This document shows, piece after piece, positions 36,250 to 46,324 of a stretch of DNA of 64,000 nucleotides (its first letter is position 1; each line of letters begins with the position of its first letter). Origin of the DNA: Polytrichum commune. Lineage: Eukaryota; Streptophyta; Polytrichopsida; Polytrichales; Polytrichaceae. A program made the position numbers and the translations under genes. The notes beneath the pieces were generated by a model, which did not search any database, was not told the origin of the DNA, and worked only from the letters and a program-made list of their open reading frames with translations. The stretch lies in the NCBI GenBank assembly GCA_950295325.1, contig OX485803.1:76087554-76151553 (forward strand), in the 5' to 3' direction.

Positions 36250-37250
36250 TCTGCCCCCATATGCGACGCCCCTGTGGTCGACGGCCCTTCCCGTCCCCTC
36301 TCGCCCCCTGCCTCCCCTTCCCGCGACGTCACGGGCTTCCAATTGCCATCCCTCTACCACTTCTCGGCGGTCGACGCGGCCTCGGCCGTGGATTACTCCC
36401 GCGACGTCGGCATCGACGACGGCGTCGTCAACAGCCCGCCCCCAGCACTTGTCCCCCGCGCGTACGCCCCGTCGCCCTCCCCCCTCTCCAAGGAGAAACG
36501 GACGCTCGTTCGTTTGGGACACCTCTCGCCCTCGAGGGACGACGCCGTCGCTCGTCGCGGGCCGAGCCGCCGTCTCCGCATGGAAGGCCCCCGTTGCCAC
36601 ACCTCCCCCGCCGACTCCGTTCCTCCCCCCGCAACGTCCTCCGCGATCGTGGGCCCTCCACGCCTCGACTCCCCCCCGCCATCCAACATAATTGCAATAG
36701 TTCCATCGGCTCCGGATGCTCCCGTCGACGCCCCCCTCGTTCCCACCGTTCCCCGCATGGACGTCCCCAAAGCCAAGGTGCCCTCCTCAACCCTGAACCC
36801 CTTTCTCGCTTTTGCTTTCCTTGTCTTCCGTTTGCGTGCCGTTCTCTTTACGAGCGCCCATCCCAAACCGCCCTCATTATTTTCCCCACTCCATTCCTAT
36901 TCTTATCTTCCTATGACGTTGTTTCGCAGGTGGTTACCCGCTCGCTTGGTGCCCGGCCCTCCTCCACGTCCTCCTTGGATAGGCACGCCCTCAAGGCCGC
37001 ATCTTCCGAGTCCGATCGTTGTCTGGCCCTCCGGAGAAGCGCAAGACGTTCCCTTTCGCAAACACCCTCGCATTCTACTTATAATACCACCTCTTACAAT
37101 TCGGGAGCGCGTCCTGAAACATGCAAGAACGACACATATTCCTGTCCAGGCAACACACAAGGATACAGTCGTGGGCCTGAGATTTTTAGAGCCATGGAGG
37201 CCGCCAAAAAAAAGGGCTTAGCCGCAAAAAAAAATAATGGGTCGGACTAG
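36250..37250 (+). CDS. Downstream exons 5-6 of the fusion gene locus, alternative C-terminus (Element A)
   Basis: Exon 5 (36250-36777) opens right after an acceptor CCCATAG and has no early in-frame ATG, so it must join an upstream coding exon. Exon 6 is 36930-37250 (acceptor TTTCGCAG). Both are phase 0, with donor AAG/GTGCCC. Conserved with Element C are YHFSAVDAASAVDYS-like, STSSLDR, ESDRCLALR and SRGPEIFRAMEA. Exon 4 ends in a conserved LNKLI plus stop, so the simplest model is alternative splicing of exon 3 to exon 5, skipping the HAD exon; a separate gene with an unseen first exon is the other option. The product is Pro/Ser-rich with Ser/Arg blocks and looks disordered. No function is recognised. 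Confidence 0.55.
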
Positions 37251-37599
37251 TGTGACGTCTAGAAGCGTACTAGTGGGACGGACTCCCTAAATGGGCTTAG
37301 GTGTAGAACATATTTAAGTGCTTACTTTCTATGCTATTCCAAGTTACTCAAGACATTGATGGTATTTCCATTATAATTGTATTTCAATCCCAATTAATTC
37401 ATTCAACTTCCATTCATTCTTCGCACCTTCCCTTCCATTCATAACGAGTTGTGATTTCATACGCAACTATTTTCATGTATGCCTCACATTTTTGTTCACT
37501 TCCATGCCTTTATGTATAATAATAGTAGCATACCATTATACATATGGAATTTTTAGTCGTCATTACTGGTCCAATTTTGAAAGGTGCATCCTTATATAG

Positions 37600-37642
37600 T
37601 CTCATAATCAACAAAAAGTCTCCAAATACCGAATATAGTGTT
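37600..37642 (-). repeat. Right terminal inverted repeat of Element A
   Basis: Reading inward on the minus strand: AACACTATATTCGGTATTTG, then GAGACTTTTTG and ATGAGACT. It matches the terminus at 53326 closely and the left end over its first part. TTCT follows at 37643-37646. Confidence 0.8.
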
Positions 37643-37917
37643 TTCTCTAAAATGTACACAAATGACACTTGGCATTTGCATGCTCAACGATATCTTTCCT
37701 TGCATACTAAATGTAAAACACATGACACTTGCCATTAGTATGCTCAAAAGTATCTTCCCTTGAATACTTGTCTATTAAAACTCAAAACTATCATCTCAAA
37801 TATCCCAATGTGCAATGCTAAATGTCATAATGTAAATAAGTTTTCACTTTAAAAAACTTACTTATATTCACAAATAGCATCATATTGACAATTAGTACAC
37901 GCCACACTTTGAAATCT

Positions 37918-38289
37918 CTAGGCAGCTAGATTAGGCCCTTCGCCAATAGGGTACGCGGCACTAAATACCATGAATGATGTAGTGGCATTTCCACTCAAGA
38001 ACTTGGTAGTCACAAAGGCCTTTGTAAGGTAGAAGTCACAAGTGCCAGCCAAGACTGGAAACAACCTAGTTGGGGAATTTAGTAGCCTCAAACGTCCATG
38101 AAGCAAGAACATCTCGTTGTCACAATCTAAAGAATCGTTCAACAAGTTATAACTTATATACATGAAGAACTTCATTATAAGATTATTCAGATATTGCAGG
38201 TTGTTCAGTGGGACCCTCCTTATTAGTGCAAATGATTCCCAAGTAGTGACCACATTCAATCTAAATGTGGAAGAAACCTGGGTTGGCAT
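37918..38289 (-). pseudogene. Dirigent-family fragment, probably a pseudogene
   Basis: The C-terminal part aligns with the neighbouring dirigent gene: FLLHGRLRLLNSPTRLFPV, then LAGTCDFYLTKAFVTTKF and SGNATTSFMVFS, corresponding to FLLQGSFDATAPTRLYPV, VAGTGDFFLARGFATTSF and SGNATGANAVVRY. The N-terminal half and signal peptide are missing; the upstream DNA has stops. The block Gly of GTGDF is Cys here and the last strand (YEVHF) is replaced. It lies only 275 bp from the right end of Element A. A transcribed truncated protein cannot be excluded. Confidence 0.65.
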
Positions 38290-38850
38290 GCTTTACTGCA
38301 ACTACCTAGCAGGCCATCTAAATAATGTCATGATCCCAGCATCCGTACTAGTATAGTGACTCGGAAGCACTATGCGCCTAAAGTGGGTGAACTAGGTGTT
38401 CAGTGACGATCAGATGACCAGGTACGAAATTATAATAATATGGATACAAGGCCATATGAATGACTAGCTTTTAGTAAACATTTTTCTACTTTCCGCGCAC
38501 ACTGAGACCAAGCAATCTATGTACACTGATATGTGCAACTAGGGTGCCTTCACGAATTATAGGTAACTTGCCTCTTTACTCACACAAATCACTGTATCCT
38601 GGATCAAAACCAGTTACCAAAAACGTGTAACTTTCTTCATTCATCCCCATAGAAACCTCAGTAAGAGATTTTAATTCCTACATTTGGTTACCGAGATAAC
38701 AAACATTCAAAATAGTGTGGAATGCCAATAGATTAGTGTGGGGGCAACCTCATTGCACATATCCGTGTACAAACTTCATCATATTTAACCGAGGGCAAGA
38801 AAACTGAAATGACCCATGATTGGAAACCATGGCCTCTGTGTGCAGAGTCT

Positions 38851-39378
38851 TCAGTTATAGCTGAAGTGGACCTCATAGCGAACCACGGCATTGGCACCAG
38901 TGGCATTCCCACTGGAGAACGAGGTGGTCGCAAAGCCCCTTGCAAGGAAAAAATCGCCAGTTCCAGCCACTACCGGATACAACCTAGTGGGAGCAGTGGC
39001 ATCAAACGAGCCCTGGAGCAAGAACGTCCCATTGAGCTCCTTGGTCGCGATCCGGTGATCGAATGAGGCATACAGGAAGAACGGCGACACTCCAAACACA
39101 GCACTTATGGTCCCGATCTGCCTGCCCACCACAGCCGACGTCGCTGTGCTGGGCCCCTCTGTGAGCGGCTCGTCGATGGCTGCTAGAAATCCTGTTGTGG
39201 AGTTTGTGAGGACCGGAGAACTCCCACCAGGTGTCCCTATCCGGGTCTCAAACTGGTAGAAAACTAGCCTCTGAGGCCCCTGCCTCGCCTTCTGATGATG
39301 TGTGCAATATGCTGGAGAGGCGAGCAACATGGCCACCATGGCTAACCAAAATGCACAATACCGCATGTCAATGCCCAT
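38851..39378 (-). CDS. Dirigent-family secreted protein, 175 aa, single exon
   Basis: A second intact dirigent gene, on the minus strand. A signal peptide spans residues 1 to about 25 (MGIDMRYCAFWLAMVAMLLA, ending near PAYC); the Met at residue 5 is an alternative start. The mature part has LVFYQFETRIG, sequons NST, NGT and NAT, a GRQIGT strand, NGTFLLQG, and the diagnostic block AGTGDFFLARGFATTSF followed by VVRYEVHFSY. The length is normal and there is no intron. It shares more with the adjacent fragment at 37918-38289 than with the gene at 5716-6228, so the two are probably a local tandem pair. The expected role is apoplastic stereo-direction of radical coupling; the substrate is unknown. 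Confidence 0.9.
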   Translation of the reverse strand: MGIDMRYCAFWLAMVAMLLASPAYCTHHQKARQGPQRLVFYQFETRIGTPGGSSPVLTNSTTGFLAAIDEPLTEGPSTATSAVVGRQIGTISAVFGVSPFFLYASFDHRIATKELNGTFLLQGSFDATAPTRLYPVVAGTGDFFLARGFATTSFSSGNATGANAVVRYEVHFSYN

Positions 39379-40020
39379 ATTGATGCTGACTCAGACGCTG
39401 CAACAACGATCAAACTGTGAACTCTGGTGTATTCAAGTTATGATCAAGTTATACAATATCACCAATGCATCCGCAGCCGATCGATCTGTTCAATGTAAAC
39501 GCGAGTACAGCTTCAATCTGAGGCTCAAATCATGTCGAGGAGGGTCAAGCTTAAAGGCTGGCTAGCTAGCTAGTGCAAAAGATGCTTGGGCTAACGAACT
39601 CAAGCTTCTGGATCACAACAAAAATTAAACTGCCTGCGACTCAAACCTCTCAAATTCTATGCAAGTTATGCTAGTCTATTCAAGTAGATTGCCCGACTCA
39701 TGGCATTTGTTCCATGTATGTGTGATAGCATCAATCCGATATCCACGATATGTGGTGGAGGGTCGGCTCGCCGCTCTACATGTCTATACAGCGGAGTAAA
39801 GAAGGAGGGTGACCCAACTTTAAAGGCTAGAAAGAGAAATCCATGCTTGGGCCTAGGAACTCAAGATGGAGGATGCTGATCTTGCGACTGGGATCTTTAT
39901 AAGTTATAACCCATCAAACTGCCAACTCTAGGTTATCGCGTTCATCACGCTCTTGACACTCGCATATCCACATGATCCGGCTTGTTTAATTTATAGGTAA
40001 CAAAACTAAGAAGGGGGGAC
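39379..40020. other. Upstream region of the dirigent gene, no other gene seen
   Basis: It should contain the promoter, but I could not pick out a convincing TATA box. No coding frame is recognised. Confidence 0.35.
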
Positions 40021-40500
40021 GTTAAATACCCCCCACGAACTTTTCGGACTGTCAGATCCGGGCTGGGGCAGCCGCCCGTCCAGAAAATCTGGATTTTCTG
40101 GACCCGCCCGAAAACTGCTGCCCGCCCGCCCGATTTCGAAAAAAACCATTGTCCTTGCATTCTTGAAGGCCACTTACTCACAAATCCCATATTGAGTGCA
40201 CTTCACCTTCAAGGGCCAAAATCCAATATATATGTTCACTTCCAAATGAGTAAATAAGCAATTGACTGGGGTTTCATTATCAAAGTGAAACCGTCAATAA
40301 AACATGTAATTAACTTAGAAATCAAAAATATTACAAAACCCTCACTAGCACTGAGGTTATAATTTTTGTGACTCACAATTTGAAATTGTCTTTGTCATTC
40401 TAAAATGACACTTAAATTTAGTGTGCTGATTTAGTATGTGTATTTTATAATATTTTAGGTAATGCCGTCTACTTTCACAAGTATTCATACGCATTCATCA
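40020..40500. repeat. Dispersed repeat, copy 1 (direct partner at 44.21-44.71 kb)
   Basis: Shared in order with 44.21-44.71 kb: 'ccttgcattcttgaaggcc', ATATTGAGTGCACTTCA, CCAATATATATGTTCACTTC and TGCCTTCTACTTTCACAA or close variants. The two are in the same orientation about 4.2 kb apart. I see no retroelement coding between them. Confidence 0.55.
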
Positions 40501-43284
40501 CAGCAGGTGTAAGAGGGGCCATACATGAACATTCTATCAAGAAACTGACCAAATTAAAAATTCTTAAAACCAATATCAAAACCCTCATGAAAAGCCAACA
40601 CCACAACGCCATTAAATACCTCACTTACCTAATCCTAAACGAAAGAAAACTAGACAACAAACAAACACCAGTCCCCCCACCATAATGAAATTGGATTAAT
40701 ATTACACCTCCCAAGAGCCCACCTCCTAACGGAGGCATAAATCTCTTGCTGCATCACGGGAGACCGTGATCAGCATAAGACCAACGGGCTCAATTTCACG
40801 CCGGTATTTAGATACATGCGTAATTTTTTTTTTAATACATAGTGGAGGCATTTATCACAATAAATTGAAGAGCTAAGCATCTATATGAGTCCAATTTGGA
40901 ACCCAAATGCAAGAATAACAATAATGGACAAGGTAGTCATTGGGGACTATGACAAGGAAGTCCATCTAACAACAATGGATAAAAACATAAATTAGATGAA
41001 ACCATCACATATGTTGTCAAATTATTCTCTAAACCTTATGGCCCCGTTTGTACATCTACCTTTACTTCAAAATTCTTAATACTCTTTTCAAATGTACACA
41101 CTAAAGAAACTGCGGGGGTGTACTCTTCATACCACATACGAACTAACGTGAGTGTGAGAAGGAATATTATTTGAGGCATTAGGATACATAGTATACATAA
41201 GGAAGAGAAAAAACTGACAATAGATGTGTTAGTTTCATCCACTTCATATTTTCATATATTGTTTTCATTTGATCATCATTCTCAATAACTACCATGTGTT
41301 TTCTTGTTAGGGTTTGCATTTGGGCTCTACGTTTTTCTTGGAGCTCTCATGGGCTTCCTATAGTTTTGCTCTCTAGATTGTGGCTAAGTACTTCTGCTCT
41401 TTATTTTGTTTGTTTGATACAATCGTTGAGTTGCATCCTATGGACTACAAACATTTAATGACTTTCTCATTGGAAAATGAAAGTGGATTTCATATTTAAC
41501 AAAGGCTTATTTGATTCATGATGTATAGGCTTATTTAGTTGTTTTTCATGTTCTCCAACTTCTACCAATCACTTTTGTTGCATTAGCAAAATATATGATG
41601 AAGCATTAGCAAAAATCAAATTGAAAATCGGATCTCTCTTGATTTAGTTATGATTGTCAAAAATTTACGTATGTTGATTTTTCTTAAATGCATACCTATG
41701 ACTTCGAGTTGTGTTGACCATTGAGTCTAAAATGGTCAATAAAGTTCGATCATGTCATAACTACAATGAGAGGTAACCACGTATACATTTGGTAGCTAAA
41801 CAACCGTCACATAAGTTGGTCCTATTTATTAAATGGTTACCCTGTATAAAATTTCTCTTTGTGAGTCTAATCTCTTCTAAACATATGTCTTGTTGGGTTA
41901 AGCTCTCACTAAATGTGAACCTAACATTATTTGTCATGCCTTTTTTTAAAAATTGGCATTATAATTTATTTACGATGTCGCATTGACTGTCACTTTCTAA
42001 GTGCATTTTCTATCAAATTTCAATCACCCATGACAATACTTCATTGCATAAATGTGAAGATGCAAAATATACTCACGTTTGTTTCAATAATTGGTATTTG
42101 GATGAACTAAAAGCAAGTTGGGATGACGAATCTTGTAAAGTTATTCATAGAAAATGTCATGAGAAAGTTACTATAGTGACATAAAATACCATATGACACT
42201 AAACACAATATTTAGCATAGTTTCTCCCAATATAGGCATATTGGGACCATGAGTGCTGTGAGTCAAAGTAACCATTTAGAAATGACTCGGAGAGGCAGTT
42301 TGTCCTTTACAGTTTGCTGCAGGGCACGTTCCGGACTACTTTCGCATTAAAATCTCTTGTAGTGTGTATGCAAGATAAAGTAGAAGATAGTCACTGTTGT
42401 GTATACTCAAATCCAATAGTATCAATATCTAAAACTGATGCTATGCATCACAATGATCAATCATACATTGAGTTTTGGTTGTAGATTTGATGTTGGTTTT
42501 GGTGATGCCCACCTCTAAGTTAGGTGCGAGCTGGAAGAGCACACAACTTGGAACATCATATCCATGTTGTCATCAAAGGAGTCACAAATTATCACTTCCA
42601 TAACATTGTTCACATGGTTTGTCAAGTAGTTGTGGCAGAGCCTACCAATTTGGGTATCTTCCACAATTAGATCAAATTGGTAGGGTCTGCAACAACTACT
42701 TGTAATATTTGAATAATGTTATGTCACCCATAATTTTTAATCTCTTGTTTACAAACTACAACACTGTCCATTCTGCAGCTTCGTTAAGTTTCATAAAGAA
42801 GGCCTAGATAGAAAGTGGTAAAAAGTCGATGTGTTTAGAAAGAAAGCATGAAGGAGCCCCTTATGAATATAATGGAGTTTCAAGTGTCCAATGGCCTTGT
42901 ATGTTTTTTGACTTTGGAATACATTTTTTTTCAATTGTCTCAATAATTAGATAAATGAATAAAAATGTGATGGTGCAGCACTACACCCTCATAACATTAC
43001 TCACCTAAGTCTATATGTCGGGCGGGGCCGGGATTAAGCCAAATTCTATTCGGAATTATAGTATGTTTATTCTCATAGCAAAACACTGCAAATTCATATT
43101 GAAAACCTCAGATGAGGCAATGACAAGATATTATTACAATGGAACGACTAATTGCAACCAAACAATTTTATGCCGTCAATCATGTAGCATAATACTCTTT
43201 ACATTGAAATGAGGTAAAATTTGAGCACAAATCTGCCCATTTGTCAAGTTCTCTGCCCTGTGCATTTAAATGCTTTCTGTATTA
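40501..43284. other. AT-rich non-coding DNA with repeat fragments
   Basis: 41.11-41.25 kb matches 11.34-11.49 kb. About 42.17-42.24 kb is an inverted relative of the MITE-like fragment near 1242. No gene is recognised. Confidence 0.4.
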
Positions 43285-43410
43285 GGTAATCGTTTTATTG
43301 GAAAGGTTATCGGTGCAGAACCGGTTCTGTCAAGGTGGCGAGCCCGCGAGGGCGAGCCAGTGGACAGAACTTGTTCTGCACTGATGACCGGTTCCAATAA
43401 AACGATTACC
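43285..43410. repeat. 126-bp inverted repeat (hairpin)
   Basis: GGTAATCGTTTTATTGGAA at 43285-43303 is exactly inverted at 43392-43410. An inner pair GTGCAGAAC/GTTCTGCAC extends the stem, with a GC-rich loop. It could be a foldback MITE; the target-site duplication is unclear. Confidence 0.8.
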
Positions 43411-43412
43411 GG

Positions 43413-43607
43413 ACGTAACTGGTTGGCCGCTTTGTTGAGCCGCGTAGGTGACCTAAACAGTGGGTCACTTGTCGTCTTCTTCAACATATCCGATTTAGAT
43501 GATCATAACCGGCTGGGATGTCGAGGTTATCGTCTGCAAACCTGTGTGCTCAGAGCCAATCGTGTAGTGCCACCTCGGCGAAACAAAGCGGCCAACCGGT
43601 TACGTAA
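43413..43607. repeat. Second inverted repeat, ~38-bp arms
   Basis: ACGTAACTGGTTGGCCGCTT, starting at 43414, is inverted at the right end as ACGTAACCGGTTGGCCGCTT (reverse-complement reading), and similarity continues through TTGTTT/GCCG. It abuts the hairpin at 43285-43410 with only a few bases between them. Confidence 0.8.
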
Positions 43608-44209
43608 CTATTGTTGCCATGTCCAGGCCACGAGCACGTTGACAAAGAACGACAGCAACTATGTACCCAACTTACACGTTGAAACCTTTGGATTCATCAG
43701 TTATACGACATGGTAAATGGGCCTTTTTTCTAACTAGCCCATGTCTCCCAGTAGGATATGAACACGCAATTAGTACGAGAGGGATTGCAAAAGCCAGATC
43801 GAGGCTGTAGCCACTGTGCTCATAAATTTCGGAGCTCATACACGTAGCTTACTAATTATCAAAGTGGACATGTTTGTGCTCATTGAATGGTCATACGGGT
43901 CTCTTCAAATGATGTTGACTATTGAGGTTAGAACGGTATACGTGTTTTGGATACATAGTTCAATCTCTTTTGAACACGTGTCTTTTTTGTGTCCATTCTT
44001 GGAGTCACATCTTACCACATACCACTTCAATTAATATAGATATCCAATTAAGCACGTCTACCTTTAGACCCTGAAAGGATGTGATGAATTTTCAAGAGAC
44101 TCCTAAGGCTCACAATGAGGGGAAAAAAAAGGGTGCAATTTTCCCCACATAAATCTTTGACACTCAAGCACGTAGCTCAATACTGTTGTTAGTGACATTT
44201 TTTGACATG

Positions 44210-44710
44210 CAAACGAGATGCAGACACTAGGCCTCCCCTACGAGCTTTGAGGGGGAGGTGGGTAGGGACCAGGGCCCACCATCTGGCAAACCCACAAAAC
44301 AAATATAAAATTTTCAGATTCCGACCGAAAACTATTGCCCGACTTTGAAAATAGAATTGCCCTTGCATTCTTGAAGGCCGCTTGTCCATATAATCCATAT
44401 TGAGTGCACTTCATCTTCAAGGTCCAAAATCCAATATATATGTTCACTTCCATTGAATAAGTGAGCAATTGATTGGGATTTCATTTTCGAAGTGAAATTG
44501 TTAATAAAGCATATAATTAACTTGGAAGTCTAAAATATTACAAAACCCTTATTAGCATTGAGGTAATAATCTTTGTGACTTATCATTGAAAGGGTCTTTG
44601 TCATTCTAAAATGGGATTGAAATTAGTGTTTTATTTTTAGTATGTTTATTTTATGATATTTTAGTTAATGCCTTCTACTTTCACAAAGTATTCCTACACA
44701 TTCAAACTAA
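44210..44710. repeat. Dispersed repeat, copy 2 (partner at 40.02-40.50 kb)
   Basis: See the partner for the shared blocks. This copy is slightly shorter at the left. Confidence 0.55.
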
Positions 44711-45921
44711 TAAAGTGTGATTGAATGTAGTTAAGTCCAAATAAACCCAATTAATCCTAATCAAACTCACGGGTAGATCACTTAGTGCATTTTAAAAACG
44801 ATGTGCGGCATAATATAGAGAGGATTAAAATCATTTGAAATAAAAATTATAAAGGAATTCCAAATAATGAAGGGGCCATTAAATGTAGACAATCCCATTA
44901 TAAGTAAGTTAGATGGACATAAAACGTGGGCCATTATTTTTTTGTAAAATTAATATAGGGGCTGAAGATAAGGATCCTAGAATGTATGGTATGTAAATGG
45001 GTTTAGGACTCACGGGGATGGATGATAATTGGGATTTCCGTCTATCCAAAATTACTTAAAAGAAATATAGAGTACAAAAAATTGCAGTGACTTGGACAAT
45101 ATAAGTAATGGAAGGGTGCAAACAAATGGGCCATTTTTGAAATTTAAGTAATTATAGGGAGGCTTTAATTCAGCCCTTGAAGGTAAATAGCCCCAAAACA
45201 AAAAACCCCTAGCCGCACGTGGTGCACAAAAATGCCTTAGAGTGATCTACCCGTGATCAAACTCAATTAAGAGAAAAATATGCTTATCAAATTAATTAAG
45301 CCTAATTAATTATAAAATGAAATTACTATAATTAATCATGTTTAATTAAGATATGAGGAACAATGTGCTTAATTACACTTGTTTAGGCTTCATTATACTT
45401 CATTAGGCTAAATGCACTTACTTGCACTTAATCGGGCTTAATTAGTTCTAAATATAAACCCAACATCATTTGTCATTCCTTGTAAATTTTTTGGGGGATT
45501 ATAGGTTTACAGTTGTAATTACCAAAGAGATTTTGCATCCAAATTTCAATCATCCATGACAATATTTCATCACAAATTGCTAACAAGAGAAGGTAGGGTT
45601 TTTGGCTAGTGGATGAACTCATCCATTATCCATGACAATATTTGTTCGCTTATTCTCATGTGTCATCCGAAAAGTTATCAAAGTGATATAAAATACCTCT
45701 AGAGACTACATATCTTACTTAGTGTATTTATCTTATGGGTAAAAAATGACCCTCAGTAAAATGTTATAGAATTACATAATTCTAAAAGGTAAGCCATACT
45801 AATTAGACAAAAAATATAATGTTTTGCTCAAGACTTTTGCAGTTGATATAAATTAAAGGCGATTGGGATTTCCATTGGAATAGGTTGTCAGCGATGAGGG
45901 TGGTGTTAATTCTTAGCTCTA
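44711..45921. other. AT-rich non-coding DNA, nothing recognised
   Basis: Includes a short stretch of repeated 'ttaatta' motifs around 45290-45440. No coding frame. Confidence 0.35.
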
Positions 45922-46324
45922 AACACTATATTCGTTAATCGGAGACTTTCGAAAGTCTCAAAATAAAATCTGCCCATAGTTTGGGATGCCAATATTGTGG
46001 GCATACGGAATATTGGGAACATCAAGAACATAACGATTTAAAAAGTTGCACGTAAAGAATATTCTTATTTCTAAAAATAGAGAATGTCAATTAAAATGCA
46101 AACGTGAGCTCCATGTGGAAAATAACAATCGAATCTAAAAAAACAAATGGTTTATGTCATTATAGAGTTTGGGGTGCGCATCCCATAAGTAAGGCTCTAA
46201 TGAATTTGGATGGCACATCCCAAACGTATACCACAATGGAGTGTGACAAGTCCATGAAGTCTATTAAAAACCAAGTCTACTAAGCGTCCATGTTTTTCGC
46301 CATGAACTCCCACCTATGTTATGT

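Larger units (their letters stand above)
21489..37642 (+). mobile_element. Element A: complete ~16.15-kb DNA transposon
   Basis: Both ends begin AACACTATATTCG reading inward, with inverted similarity continuing for about 28 bp (left ...TTAATCGGAGACTTTTG, right ...GTATTTGGAGACTTTTTG). The 4 bp outside each end are TTCT (21485-21488 and 37643-37646). Inside are two divergent genes. A leftward DUF7869-type putative transposase occupies 25023-21894 and a rightward multi-domain fusion gene starts at 30398. About 31 palindromes of one family are spread through the interior. A CACTA superfamily reading (CACTA ends, 3-bp TSD) was considered, but the 3 bp outside CACTA do not match, whereas TTCT matches exactly if AA is included. 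Close relatives of the left part lie at 45922 and 63846, and a diverged relative of the right part at 53326. It may be a named superfamily that I do not recall. Confidence 0.8.

Noticed and set aside
35384-37221. Other long overlapping frames in the GC-rich end of Element A
   Set aside because: Shadow frames of exons 4-6. Only the frames conserved with Element C at matching splice sites were kept.
21491-37640. Standard CACTA (En/Spm) transposon with 3-bp TSD
   Set aside because: CACTA is present at both ends, but the 3 bp outside are TAA on the left and TTT on the right, and no TNP2/Transposase_21-type protein is seen. Including AA in the termini gives a perfect TTCT duplication. Not fully excluded.
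43270-43716. 148-codon open frame
   Set aside because: It spans the two inverted repeats; the composition reflects the hairpins and no domain is visible.
40020-44710. LTR retrotransposon with 40.0 and 44.2 kb repeats as LTRs
   Set aside because: The repeats are direct, but no primer site, polypurine tract, gag/pol frame or consistent TG..CA ends were found between or at them.
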